The notes beneath the pieces are model-generated. The model was not told the DNA's origin. It did no database searches and saw nothing but the letters and a program-made list of their open reading frames with translations. A stretch of DNA of 64,000 nt, from assembly GCA_963281155.1 (NCBI GenBank), contig CAUJLY010000004.1:5270001-5334000 (forward strand), read 5' to 3'. This document shows positions 13,874-25,700 of this stretch, piece after piece (the stretch's first letter is position 1; each line of letters opens with the position of its first letter). The position numbers were made by a program, and so were the translations under genes. Origin of the DNA: Rhabditophanes sp. KR3021 (lineage: Eukaryota > Nematoda > Chromadorea > Rhabditida > Alloionematidae).

Positions 13874-14962
13874 ATGATTCGCAACTTACTCGAACTTTAT
13901 GGACACTTCACCCAGGCTGTTTTAATTAACTCAAACATCGGATGTGTTGAAGCCAAAGAACATCGCAGTATCTCTCAGTTTGGGACATACCCCCAAATAC
14001 AAGGTCGTTGCAATCAACAAACTAACCCAAACAAAAGCACTAGCAGATCTGGATGTGACAAATCTACAAGAAGTACTAACGAATCTACTAAAAGAGAATC
14101 AAAACGCGATGCATCTAAAGGAAGACGTGTCTATGGCAAAACAGAAGATTCAAGCAAAAAGAGCAGAAGTTTGTCTGTGTACCGTTCACAATCCCAAGGA
14201 AGCTCTAGTAAATCAACTTGCGATAACAAACCAGTGCTAGGACATTTCAGTCGCTTGGATCAAAACAGTAACTCACTTTTATCAAAAAAGGTTAAGCAAT
14301 TGAATGATGCTGAAAAACAAGTGGGTAAACCAAGCAATAAAATCGTGGTATATACTGACGCAAGCTATTGCCAAGGACGTCCCGCTGGTGTCGGTATCTG
14401 GTACGGAGAAGATCATCCACTGAATCTTAGTCAAATATTGCCCGGCATTTATAATAGCTGTGAAGCCGAAATAGCAGCTGCACATATGGCTTTGCTTAGA
14501 TTGAAAGCATACAAAGAATTTAAAGGAGAACAAGTTATTGTCAGAACTGACTTCAAGACACTTATTGATGCTATGAACAATGGAAACAGTGGTAGATTTG
14601 CTGAGAATTACAATCGTGTGAGAAGTGAAGCACAGCAATTTGAGAATGGAGTTACATTCGAGTGGATAAAATCTCACAATGGTGAATATGGAAATGAAAT
14701 GGCCGACTTTTTAGCTAAAAGTGCAACGAAAGCTCGTAGTTGTTCCAGACCACCAAGATCTTTATCTCAAAATATCCCATCTACAGTCGGTAGACGTTCT
14801 GTAAGTGCCTTTGTTCAAGGACAACCACCGCCACAACCACAACAAACTGCTGAGGAAATCAATCACAAAATTAAGAATATCATGGCAGCTGAAGTTCTAC
14901 GTGCCAACACATTGAAAAATAAGAAGTCTCAAAATTTGAATATTATAATTAATGTTGTTTGA
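13874..14962 (+). CDS. RNase H1-like protein with Ser/Arg/Lys-rich N-terminus (362 aa)
   Basis: An intronless frame. The RNase H fold spans about residues 155-290. The four carboxylates of the active site are visible: Asp162 in VVYTDASYCQG, Glu199 in SCEAEIAAAHMALLR, Asp226 in VRTDFKTLIDAMN and Asp278 in GNEMADFLAKSA. The conserved His of the WIKSHNGE loop is also present. Such enzymes cut the RNA strand of RNA:DNA hybrids. The first 150 residues are Ser/Lys/Arg-rich low complexity, with no canonical hybrid-binding domain (HBD) recognised. A short C-terminal extension is also Ser-rich. A second open frame overlaps the N-terminal region at 13944-14240. An AATAAA starts 4 nt after the stop. Whether it acts in nucleus or mitochondria cannot be told. 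It could instead be a domesticated retroelement RNase H. Confidence 0.85.
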   Translation: MIRNLLELYGHFTQAVLINSNIGCVEAKEHRSISQFGTYPQIQGRCNQQTNPNKSTSRSGCDKSTRSTNESTKRESKRDASKGRRVYGKTEDSSKKSRSLSVYRSQSQGSSSKSTCDNKPVLGHFSRLDQNSNSLLSKKVKQLNDAEKQVGKPSNKIVVYTDASYCQGRPAGVGIWYGEDHPLNLSQILPGIYNSCEAEIAAAHMALLRLKAYKEFKGEQVIVRTDFKTLIDAMNNGNSGRFAENYNRVRSEAQQFENGVTFEWIKSHNGEYGNEMADFLAKSATKARSCSRPPRSLSQNIPSTVGRRSVSAFVQGQPPPQPQQTAEEINHKIKNIMAAEVLRANTLKNKKSQNLNIIINVV

Positions 14963-14965
14963 TTC

Positions 14966-14971
14966 AATAAA
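14966..14971 (+). promoter_or_regulatory. Polyadenylation signal AATAAA of the RNase H-like gene
   Basis: Canonical AATAAA four bases beyond the stop codon, implying a very short 3' UTR. Confidence 0.6.
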
Positions 14972-15130
14972 TTTAGTTATTTGATATATTTTGTACTATT
15001 CCATTGTCGTAAACTGTTGTGAGCGATTAAAATCAAAATGACGACATCTTAACTTGAATTAGCTTGGAAAATCGTCGCTAACATTGAGTACTCTTTTAAA
15101 AATATATTTATCGTTTTGCCATCTTTAATT

Positions 15131-16285
15131 ATGCCTACATTTCGTGACAAATCTGAAATACCTTCCTACTTCAATGGAACCGCTCGTTTGCAACCTGTTT
15201 ATGATGAATACTTAGATCCGAAAATGTATAAAATGCTAACTGAAGGCAATCAAAAATATTATAAAGAGCTTGCCGATACAATTGGAAACTTGTATGAATC
15301 TATAATTCCAAGTACTATCCAGACACAAAACATAAATGTCCTGATTAATTTAATCAAGTTATTTTTAAGTAAAATAACTGTTTCCCCTGATTCATTCAAT
15401 GGATGTGTAAGTTTAATCTTAAATATTTTGTATTTATTAAAGCATAGTTTAGACTATATCACATATTCAACCAATAGGTAGTTTTGCTTATGGAACATTA
15501 AGGTCGGTGTCGTGCATTGCTGATATGGCTGTAGTTTTGAAAACATTGCCAACGCAGGAGTCAATCCTACTATTGGCCAAAGCTATAACTGCTGATGTGA
15601 CAACAAAGGGACAAGTAGAATGCAATTTTCAATTGTGGGAATTTGGATTTGTACTGAAGTCTAATGATGTATGTGTAAGAATATTTATTGGTACTATACC
15701 CTCAAATTTAAATTTGTTGAATCCGACCATGCATTACGATCTAAGAATTCTTAATAAAACCGATTTGTTTATTAAAAGTAGCAAATGGTTCGAACAAAAT
15801 TGCACAAATCCCCTGTTGGTAGCTCTTGTAACTGGTATGTATGATTTTCTGTTAACTAACATGTAATTTTTCATTTTTTAGTTATAAAGCATCTAATGAG
15901 TAGATTAATAGGACTCAAGTATTTGGATTCTCATACTATTAATGTCTTATGCTACCACTGTATTTACGTTGGCCAAGGAACCTTGTCACTATCACATGCA
16001 TTTATACGATTCTTCAAGTTGATTGGATCAGGTTGTTTGTTGCCAAAAAATCAAAGCATTACTGATCCAAGTAATAACAATCACTTCCTGTTTAGTGAAT
16101 TAACTTTAGAAGAATCTGATACTCTTACAAATAGCTGCCAATTTATCCTACGTATCATATTGAATGGCGGAGAATATACATTGCTCAATAAAGAAGTACC
16201 CGAAGCTTTGCTGTCCTCGACTATAAAAATCAACAACTTTACCATCAGTTGCCTGCCAAAAGCATATTCTTCACCCAATATTTAA
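15131..16285 (+). CDS. NF45/ILF2-like DZF-domain protein (344 aa, 3 exons)
   Basis: Proposed exons are 15131-15404, 15478-15834 and 15882-16285 (345 codons). The first in-frame ATG at 15131 is chosen. The chain matches the nucleotidyltransferase-fold DZF domain of NF45/ILF2: a YGTLRS...IADMAVVLKTLPTQE block resembles the NF45 segment with ...VADLVVILKILPT, followed by DLRILNKTDL...KWFEQN and, near the C-terminus, LPKNQSITDPSNN and ILNGGEYTLL. Length is close to human NF45 (390 aa), but the acidic C-terminal tail is absent. NF45 forms a heterodimer with NF90-type dsRNA-binding proteins through DZF and is catalytically inactive; the same RNA-binding partner role is inferred here. Introns are 73 and 47 nt. 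AATAAA follows at 16313. Confidence 0.88.
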
Positions 16286-16312
16286 AATTAATTTCCTTTT
16301 TGTCAGTTACAC

Positions 16313-16318
16313 AATAAA
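16313..16318 (+). promoter_or_regulatory. Polyadenylation signal AATAAA of the NF45-like gene
   Basis: Canonical hexamer 28 nt after the stop codon of the DZF gene. Confidence 0.6.
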
Positions 16319-17048
16319 GTTCTTATTGTAATGTATTTTAACGGGGTTTGGTTATTTTACCATGACACTGATATAATATTTTGGGATAAGAATGTATGAT
16401 GTCAATTGTAACAAAATATTTTATCATGTGTAATGGCTTGTCCTGCATTTATAATAATTGTTTCAATATTTTTATGTTTATTATGATTGTTTGTCTTTCG
16501 AAAAATAAATACAAAAGTGACATTATTTCAGTGTCTTGCTGCTTAGAATTAAAATCATTTATCTTAAAAGAAAGTGTTAATTTAATGATTATAATGAATT
16601 TCGATTATATCCCCGACGGATCTGGTATAGGGTGTTGAACTAGACATAAGCCTGTTTAACTAACGACGTTTTTTAATTTAAAGTTTTTCATTAAACCAAT
16701 CTTATAAGAAATGAACTTCAATATCAAATTAAAAGAATTGTTTACATCACTTTAATAAAATATAACAACCTCTATAAATAATACATTCTGTAAATAAATA
16801 AGGTACAATTACATTTGTATTTGCTCGATTTAAAAAAACGGTTTATTCACAATTCTTACTTACCTAATATTCAAATAATGATTTGCTTATATTTAAAACA
16901 ATAGCTTTACTCAAAAAACTATTTTCTGTTTATTCTATCTCTTAGCTTCCGTATTTGATTTATTTGTTTACGCTTTCTTTATCCATATTTTATTATATAG
17001 CCTCTATTTAGTTCATTATTAATCTAATTCTAATCTTTGTTTTTTAGG
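16319..17048. other. Non-coding spacer
   Basis: AT-rich, with no coding or structural signal that I can support. The plus-strand frame at 16396-16638 has no family resemblance and low-complexity composition. Confidence 0.45.
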
Positions 17049-17390
17049 TCCTCTAATTTGCATTCATCCTAATGAAGAACAATCCGGAGACGTAGTTGCT
17101 GCTGACGAAGATATTGGTGAAGAAGTAACAGGATCCAGTGGAGAAATGAGTAATGAAGAAAAAGATATTGGAGTATGCTGAAGCTGGAGAAACGGAGAAG
17201 ATCGACACAAGAATAAGAGATGCTGAAGAAGCTAAGGAAAGAACGATGACGGTGTTGAGAAGGGAGGTTGAATGGGTAATAAATGGACTTGACCCTAGGT
17301 GTATTTTGGCTGCAGCCAAGAAGAAATAGGAGTTGTACAAGGGTCGTTATCCTGATTCTGAGGAGACCCACTTAGTGAATCTATGTATTA
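17049..17390 (+). pseudogene. Decayed coding island, unknown protein
   Basis: After a good acceptor-like sequence (TTTGTTTTTTAG, ending about 17047) a frame reads ICIHPNEEQSGDVVAADED... and stops soon after. A second frame overlaps its end and reads KIDTRIRDAEEAKERTMTVL...EWVINGLDPRCILAAAKKK, then a stop, then continues in the same frame with ELYKGRYPDSEETH. The base composition and charged helical character differ sharply from the flanks. A frameshift and an internal stop break it. It may be a dead gene, or an extra or alternative 3' exon of the NF45-like gene (whose family usually has an acidic tail). I do not recognise a family. Confidence 0.4.
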
Positions 17391-19700
17391 TATGAAGGTA
17401 GATGTTGATTCGATAAAATATTTGATTGTTTATCCTGTATATTCTTTGCTATGATCAAATTTTTGAATAGTAGACTTTTCTATTTACACTTTAACCATTC
17501 CTTCTACTTTATTTTCAAGATCCATGATTGAGTTTAGATCCTTGGAAATTTAGCTACAAATCTGAACATCTCAATTTTTAAATATTTTTAATCTTAAATC
17601 ACATAATTGGTAATACTCCACTTAAATACATCGAAATCAAATGTTTCATTTTTATTTTGCCAATAACAAATGCATATCGAACAAAAATAGTTACTGAAAA
17701 CTATAGCGACACTTTCATAATAAGCTATATATACATCCACTTGTAAAAACAGTACTGATTGAATTTTGTTGATATGCTTTCGAAGTAAGAAACGTGATAT
17801 GACAAATAAGTATTGTCTATTATAAAAATTTCAATACGTCCTATTACGTTTATAATTGAAAAAAATAAACTGACAAGAAGTTGAAATATTGCTATATTTA
17901 GAATTCCATGTACTTGAAACTGTTTCTGCAGTGATATTGTGATCAAATTTGGAATGAAACTTAGGGACACGATAATAACATTCCAAATAGTGCAAAGCCG
18001 AGCATTTTCAAAATATTAAATATATATTTGAGTAATGTAAAATAATTGGCTTCTTAAATATTCAATATGACAATTCTCTTATCTTGTTTAGGAGTATATC
18101 CAATATACATTAATGTTATGTATTGAGATATAACTAATTGAAATTTCGAGTATACATATTTTTGCTACAAATTTTATACCTGAAAATAAAAATGAGGAGA
18201 TTTGTAATTAAAACAAGCTGTTATTTATCATAATTAATAATTAAATGAACTGAAACATTAGTACATGGAATCTTAATTTATTAAATGTAATTATATTCAC
18301 TTCTAAAAAATATGAATATCCATACTCACAAAACTGTTTTTATTCTGCTTTATCAATATCCCCATTTGGACTATTTTTGTAGCCATATTTCCAAATTTGT
18401 GTACTCGTTGTTTTCAATTAAAATGTTTCTCTCCCAATTATTAAATCACAAAAAGTTAAATGTAAATTGCGGCTTTGAAATATAAAAGATATAGATCCGA
18501 TTAAGTGCCTGGCTTTCTTAAATCTTCGAGTCTTTTATAACTTTAGTTAGTAGTGTAGATATGATTTTAAGAATAATAAAACGATTTTTTAAACTTTTTC
18601 ATTATATCAACATCAATGAATAAGCTATTGTGGATGATTAAATATAAAAATCTTTACATTTTTGTAAATAATATGAAGAAGACACTTTTTGAAAGTGGAA
18701 TAATAAAATAATTTTATGTTCGTATCATTTCCCTAAACTTGTATAAAAATAATAAATACTTATATTAGACCATTTGTATTCTTAAAGCTTTTAAATACCA
18801 TTTCTTTGATGAGTTCTATTGTCTTGTATCTGGAGCGGAATCATTCTCGGTTACAATGCAAATAAGTAATTTTATTCAGAAGCTTATACATTGATCACAA
18901 CAATCGGACGTATTACATTGCTATTTACTTATTTTCATCAGTAAACTAAAGTTATCTCTTTAAATCAAGAATTTATCGCATTTATGAATCTAATCCATTT
19001 TATTATCAGTTTGTATTAATGTATAGGCAAATTATGATAATTTATTTAATGCCACCTATTTAGAGGTCATTTATCTTTGCGGAAAGTGATCTGTTATATC
19101 AATTTGGCGTGGTTACTTTTTGAATGTGCCATTAAATATGTAATTGTAAAAAATACTATTTTGCTAGTAAATAATGGCGCCGTAAAATGGTTGACAACTT
19201 TTTCGGTCTATATATTATTACATTCAGGGATTTCTTTTGTGCTAAAATTTATTTTATCAGAAGGTATTATCTATTTGAAATGACCTTTAACACTCGTCCA
19301 ATTAAATTTACATATTTTTGATTTTAGAATAAAAAGTGTAAAACTATTTTATTTAACCTTAGTATTAAGTTATAAATCCCTGATATGGTATTAAACCAAT
19401 GAAAATATTCTAATTATTCCCAATTTTTCGTAATTTATAATTTAATAATCAAGCTTTTGTACAAATACATATCTAATGATATTTATCAAATTAATAAATT
19501 GTTATACATTTACATTGGAATATGTGTTCATATGATATTTACATATACGATCTTATAATTTATTATTTTATAATTGAAAATATATTTATTCGTTTGTTTT
19601 TTATTGTATACTAGTTTCAGCAATAAATATACCTTTTATAATTAACTTTTTACAGATCACCTGGAATAAATATTTTAAATTTATCCATAGTTTATTTGAA
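17391..19700. other. Long AT-rich intergenic region upstream of the AJM-1-like gene
   Basis: About 2.3 kb with no convincing coding frame on either strand; the frames at 17725-17970 (-) and 19077-19283 (+) are hydrophobic AT-driven shadows. It presumably holds the promoter of the large gene starting at 19701. Confidence 0.45.
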
Positions 19701-22700
19701 ATGACTCTAGAAGTTAAAGGACGAGCAGTTGAATTTGTGAAAAGATTATACGATGGCGGTAATCGACGCATTCGTGAGAATCATGGTATATTTCGAACTT
19801 TTTACACAGCATTAATGGTAAGTTTATAATCCTCGATTCTAGAAAATTCACAATTTTTTACTTAAAACTGTTTTTTGAGATATGATGATAGTTTACAAAG
19901 CATAAATACATTTGAAACATTATGACCAAACACTTTTCTCATAACACAATACATTCCTTAGTAACATTTGACGCATTCTTTGTATTAGCTTTCTTAAGCT
20001 AACTTTTGCAATTCATTTTTATATGGCTCATGCGAAATAAAATTATTCAAGAATATAAAAGTATTGCTTTATAAAAGAAATTATTTCATAATGATAAAAA
20101 TGCATACTTAAACATGAAAATGTATATTTAATCATGTAAAAGATTTATCTAAGGTAACAATTTAAATTAAATAATTTTAAATCTTTATTTAAGGTAAGAG
20201 TTTATATCAAATAATGTAAATTCCTTATCAAATGAAACCCTTTTTTAATTTCTCTAAATATGATGAGGAATAATTTTGATTATTAGCATTTATCAAAACC
20301 TCATTATTATGTACTTTTATTAATTGCCCCCCTTTCCTTTTAATCCAACATCAAAAGACAAAATATCAGGTAGTGTTTCTACTAAGTAGTTGAACAGAAT
20401 GTATAATTACTCCTCATCGCAATATTTCTTTAATATGTCTTGATCACTTAACATATCTGATCACCTTTACTTGTACAATAAATATAGATAAAAAGTCTTA
20501 TAAACGCATAGTCTCTTTTACTTTCGCTTCTCGCATTAGCCTATACCGTTGGTTTCCTTGTAAAAACTGATATATGGCAATGTTATATTTACTTATTTTG
20601 AATCAGTTTTTACTTAGTGTCTCTTAAACGTAGTACCTTCAAACAAAGCTAATAATCATTATTGTCCACATTTAGACGTTTTGACTTACAAATATATCAA
20701 ACCTATTATTTAAATATTATAATTTCACAAAGTATTTATTAGACAATAAAAATTATATACTTTCCTTTGGTTATTAATTACCACTATAGTATGTGGTATA
20801 TGTATTAATTTATATTAATTTGAATTAAATAGTAACCTTTCTGCTTGAGTGATATAATACCTTCCTAAGAATATGATCATATATTTGTTATTGTCTTTTG
20901 ATGTTACTTATAAGAAATCGGAAGTCAAGAAGCAGTAAATAAAGCGTATAAATAGACAAAATTAATCGCTACCAAATGACCATCTTTTGCATATGAATAT
21001 TTTATTAACTTTATATGCTGATGTATTTATGTACCTAGATAGAAAGTGATCCGATCTGCTAGCCGAGAAGGAAAGTTAAGCATAATAGATCCGTTTTAAG
21101 GTGACTGTAAATATGACCAAGACTTCTTGCACATTTAAAGTTACTTTAATATTATAAAACTCTCCATCTTTATCAATTCGTATTATTTATTTACTATTTT
21201 ATTCATATTCTCTCATCATCACTCTTACTAAAAAATACATTGAGGTGTCCTCTTTCTTGTTTCGTCCAACATTTTATAAATCATACAATTCATTGTAAAA
21301 AAACTTTCTTTCCAAAAGTAAAATACACGAATTGTAAAATTAGATACAGATTATCACTTTTTACTAATAATCCTTCTTGAAATGAGCCAACTATACCTTG
21401 CACTCTATTTTTGTTTCAAACTTACTTATTAAATCTTAGCTCAATTTGTTAGACAATAGGTCCGTTTTTCATATATTTGCTTTGAGAATGATAAAAATTA
21501 GATATTTCGGTTTTTGTTTATTTGGAGAAAAGTCGGGACCTTTCAGTCATTTACTTTAGACATGCTAATCATTCTGCGTTAATTAGTTAATATTTTTGAA
21601 TCGGGAAACGACTTTACAAAAATTGAATATTAATGATTTAAAAAATGATGTATAATTATATTAAGTTAAAATAGAAATATAACGTAGTTTGAATATGGTA
21701 ATACATACTAATTAATATTGTTAACGACAATTGATTTGTTATATTCTTTTCGGATGTTTTTATATTAATTTGCCTTGATTTGTTAGAAATCAAAGGCAAT
21801 TGTTATTTAATCAAGTTAGACCTTGTCCGCTTTAATTAAAAAGTTTTGTTAAAGACTCTCGAACGCATATTTACTCCTTAATAATTGTGATGCATTTAAC
21901 ATATGCATACACATAACGTAACTACTAATTATTCATGCAACGTCATGATTGTTAAAGAAAAATTTTATGTATTATCAATTATATTTATTTAATGGACTAT
22001 TTCATTTACGAATAATACCATTTTTTAGGCTATCTTTGTTTCTTGGACTTTATTCTTAATTAATCTTAGGAATAAAAAGAAAGCAATCGGCGAAAGTGAC
22101 AATAAACAACGCAATAATAATTTATTACTAGAAGAGGCGCATTCCGATCAAGTTAAAGGTATTGATTTAGAAAGTGGTTCAAATTATTGTATTAATAATA
22201 ACTACCCCAAAAATAGTTTAAATAGTTCATCAGAAGATTCTGCATTTGACAAGGGTGAAATTGATGAAACAGACGAAACTTCCAGTATGAGTTCTTCGGA
22301 TGATACCAATTGGCTTAATGACGTGCAGGAGGAGGATAAAAAAATAAAAGACAAGGAAACAAAAGAGCCGGACGTTAAAAGAAGTCCACCAACTTCACCT
22401 TCCGATAAGCTTCCCTCACCAAGTTTAATATCGTCCCTTCTATCAACAGACACTATGATTCCATCGGCACCAAAATCTTCACCGCCTAAAAATGAAGAAA
22501 ATGCTATTACAATTTCAAATGCGGGCATGTTTGAAAGAGTAAAATCTGGGGCTGGATTAGCTTTGTATAAAAAAGACGATGATAAGGAGGCAGATATTGG
22601 TACTTTGTATGAAATACCAACAGATACCCCGTCCTATTACTTCTATAACACACCTACTCAAGATTATGCACCCACTGCGAATTATCCAAATAATGCAACA

Positions 22701-25700
22701 CTGTTCCTGGAGGCCATCACAGAGGTTTGTATCCTGTTTATTACTTTGTCTAAATATATTTCATTTTAGGTAATACAAGTAAACAAATTAAAATGAATGA
22801 GTTTATTGGAAAAGTGGTAAAAATAGTAATTAAGTAATATTCTTCTTAGACACTTTCCAATTAAAATCTTATTAAACATACCATCTATTCCATATTCACA
22901 ATATATAATTAATTATTAACGACTTGGGAGGTAAAACTAAGACTAGTAAATAAATAATCTTTGTCATATGAGCGGATATCCTAATTTACATGATGCGCAT
23001 TATTATTGCAACTTTAATTGTTGGTATGTATTAAATTCTTTTATTATCTAGATAACTACACTTCTTTAATCTCCCATATTAATCTTCGCTTACACGTCCT
23101 TAATTCAACACAAAAGTTGTCATGCTTACCACTGCCCCATAATAAAATTCCACCTTCAATAGTAAATAGTAAAAGTTCACCTTCATATCTCATACTTATA
23201 ATAATACCATCACTATTCAACAAGAGCAGTCCGCACGTAGACTTGCACGCTAACTTGGGTAATGTTCTTGTGCCAATACCTTTGTAGAATGGACCATTTG
23301 TAAGTGGTTATTGATGCAACTCCTTTGTAAAAGTCGCCAGTTTGTCTTTTTTAGACTTCCTATGACCTTTAACTTATCTGTTTATTGTTGGAGTTGATAG
23401 CAAACATAAGTCATGCTATACCCGCTATGATTTGAGATATTTGTAGGTTTGTTAGAACTTATCTATTTAATATTCAAAAAATATTTGCTAATGTTATTTC
23501 ACCTGCATTATATAAATATACTCATTTTCTTCTTTTCCTCCATTTTTGGTACTTACATTTATTTCTTAGCATATCTATTCCATTTTATTTTACGATACAC
23601 ATACCCAACTCTGTGATTCACATCATAAACAAAATTGATCAGCAATGTTGTTGAAATACACATTTTTCACAAAATCGTTTTTGTAAATGTTTTTAATGTT
23701 TAAAAGATTGATACAAAATTGAGGTTACAATAATTGCGATGTTTGTAGTCAATTATTTAAGATACTAGTTTTTAATTAACTATTTATAAATCTATTTTTT
23801 CCAATTCTTTGTCATTTGCATTTTACGTTATTGTTTTAGGAAGATAGTGACGATTTAAGAAGTATCTCATCCGCTTCATCCTACCTGTCCCCACAAATTA
23901 GACACGCTAATTATTCAGCCTTAATTGCGAAATTACCTCAAGAAGATCCTATTCCTGAAAGTGATACAAATTCTGCCGAACCATCCAAAGTTTCAACTCC
24001 AGTTAGTATCAAGAGTGGGGAAGATTTGCTAAATCACGAAAAAGTTATTACTGAGGCTAATTGTACTTTTTCGGATGAAAACGAGTTGCTGTCAATTGCT
24101 GATATCAATATAATTAGTAGAAGTAATTCCAATCTTTCATTAACCTCATCATCTACTCACTCATCCCTGAACCCTTCATCAATCACGCCTGTTCCTGAAT
24201 TATATCAATTGCCAGAAGCAGAATTTACAATTAATTTTATCAGATCAGACGTAACACCTTCACCTTCTGCTGAATTATTATCAGAAGCAACGGAATCTGT
24301 CGCTGAATCTGTAGCAACATTTTATCATCAAGACGATTTTGAAAGTGAAAAGGGACTAATAAGTGAAGAATTGCCATTTGATCCAATTACGATAACTGAA
24401 ACGGACACCATTAAATTAGACTCGAATATATCCGAAATTGTGGAAGAAGATAAAAAGACACCTGAACCTACAGACATAATGGAATCTAAAAATAGCAGCA
24501 AAATGGTATGTTTGAAACAATTAATTTTGTTGTCATAGTATCATTTATAGTACCATTTTTTGATAGATATTAATTTTTTATTTCAGGAAGACCATCAAGA
24601 TCGAGATACTTCGGAAGTCCTCGTTTCAGATTTATTTGATACCCCCCAATACCCTCTGTAAGTTTGTGTTACCGTTTAAACAACCAAAAATTTCCGGTTT
24701 TTTGCAATATGAAAATTAGATTAATTTTACCTTAAAAGCTTTTTTAGTCTTTGTTTGATTTATGCTTGTCCTTTTATTTGTTAATGTTTCAAACGATTTG
24801 GATGAAATATCATTTAAATGTATTTTTAGAATGAGCCATATCAATTTTATCAGTTACTTTTTTGACATTGATATTCTATCTATTCATTGTATTTGATTTT
24901 GTATTACCACCTTGTTTACAATCTTATTTCAAGATAACCAAATACTTTCCCACTATTCGTTTATTTATAAAACCTTTCATACATTTATATAATCACTTTT
25001 ATAGGTTTGTAATTGAAGAATTGCAAATCATGGCTAACTGTTATTTAAGGGTGCCTATGCATTTGCATACATGCTCATATGTTTAAGAATGTGATACACC
25101 ATATCATTTTGATTTTTATGGTATTATTTCCATGCATAAAAGTCATATAGTTTGCAAATGTAGGAGATGAATCAAAGATTTATTAATGTAATATGGTCTT
25201 TAAAGACATTAACAGTTTTGAATTGGTTAATTTAAACTCTGCATATATTTAGGACAAGTTTTATAGTAGGTGAATTTAACATGCAGTCTTCTGACACTTT
25301 TCAACGCTCGCTATTGATTCATAAGCTGAGATTGTTTTTGCATTTATATAAATATTCATTTTTGTCCTTCCACAATAATTTTATTGGTAAAAACTTAAAG
25401 TAGCTAATTAAAATGTATGCGCCATTTCTGCATATTCGCCCCTTCCTAGATTTCAATCTTTACGTTTTTCAATAGTATGCACATCAACAACTGCTAGAAT
25501 CATTAATTAAAATCATAACTCATAGAAGGTTGTATGTGTGTCTAATGGCAAGGACCCTTTACATTTAATTAACCGTCCTCATTGAACGTATCCGTTACTT
25601 TGTGAGATACCCACTTTGCCCGATATACCCTCCTTACACCTGTCAACAAAATTGTATGTCTTTGGTATGGTTTGATACAGATAATGTAACGGCGAAATAA

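Noticed and set aside
17053..17371. Minus-strand frames over the decayed island
   Set aside because: Ser/Leu/Phe-rich shadows of the charged plus-strand coding sequence.
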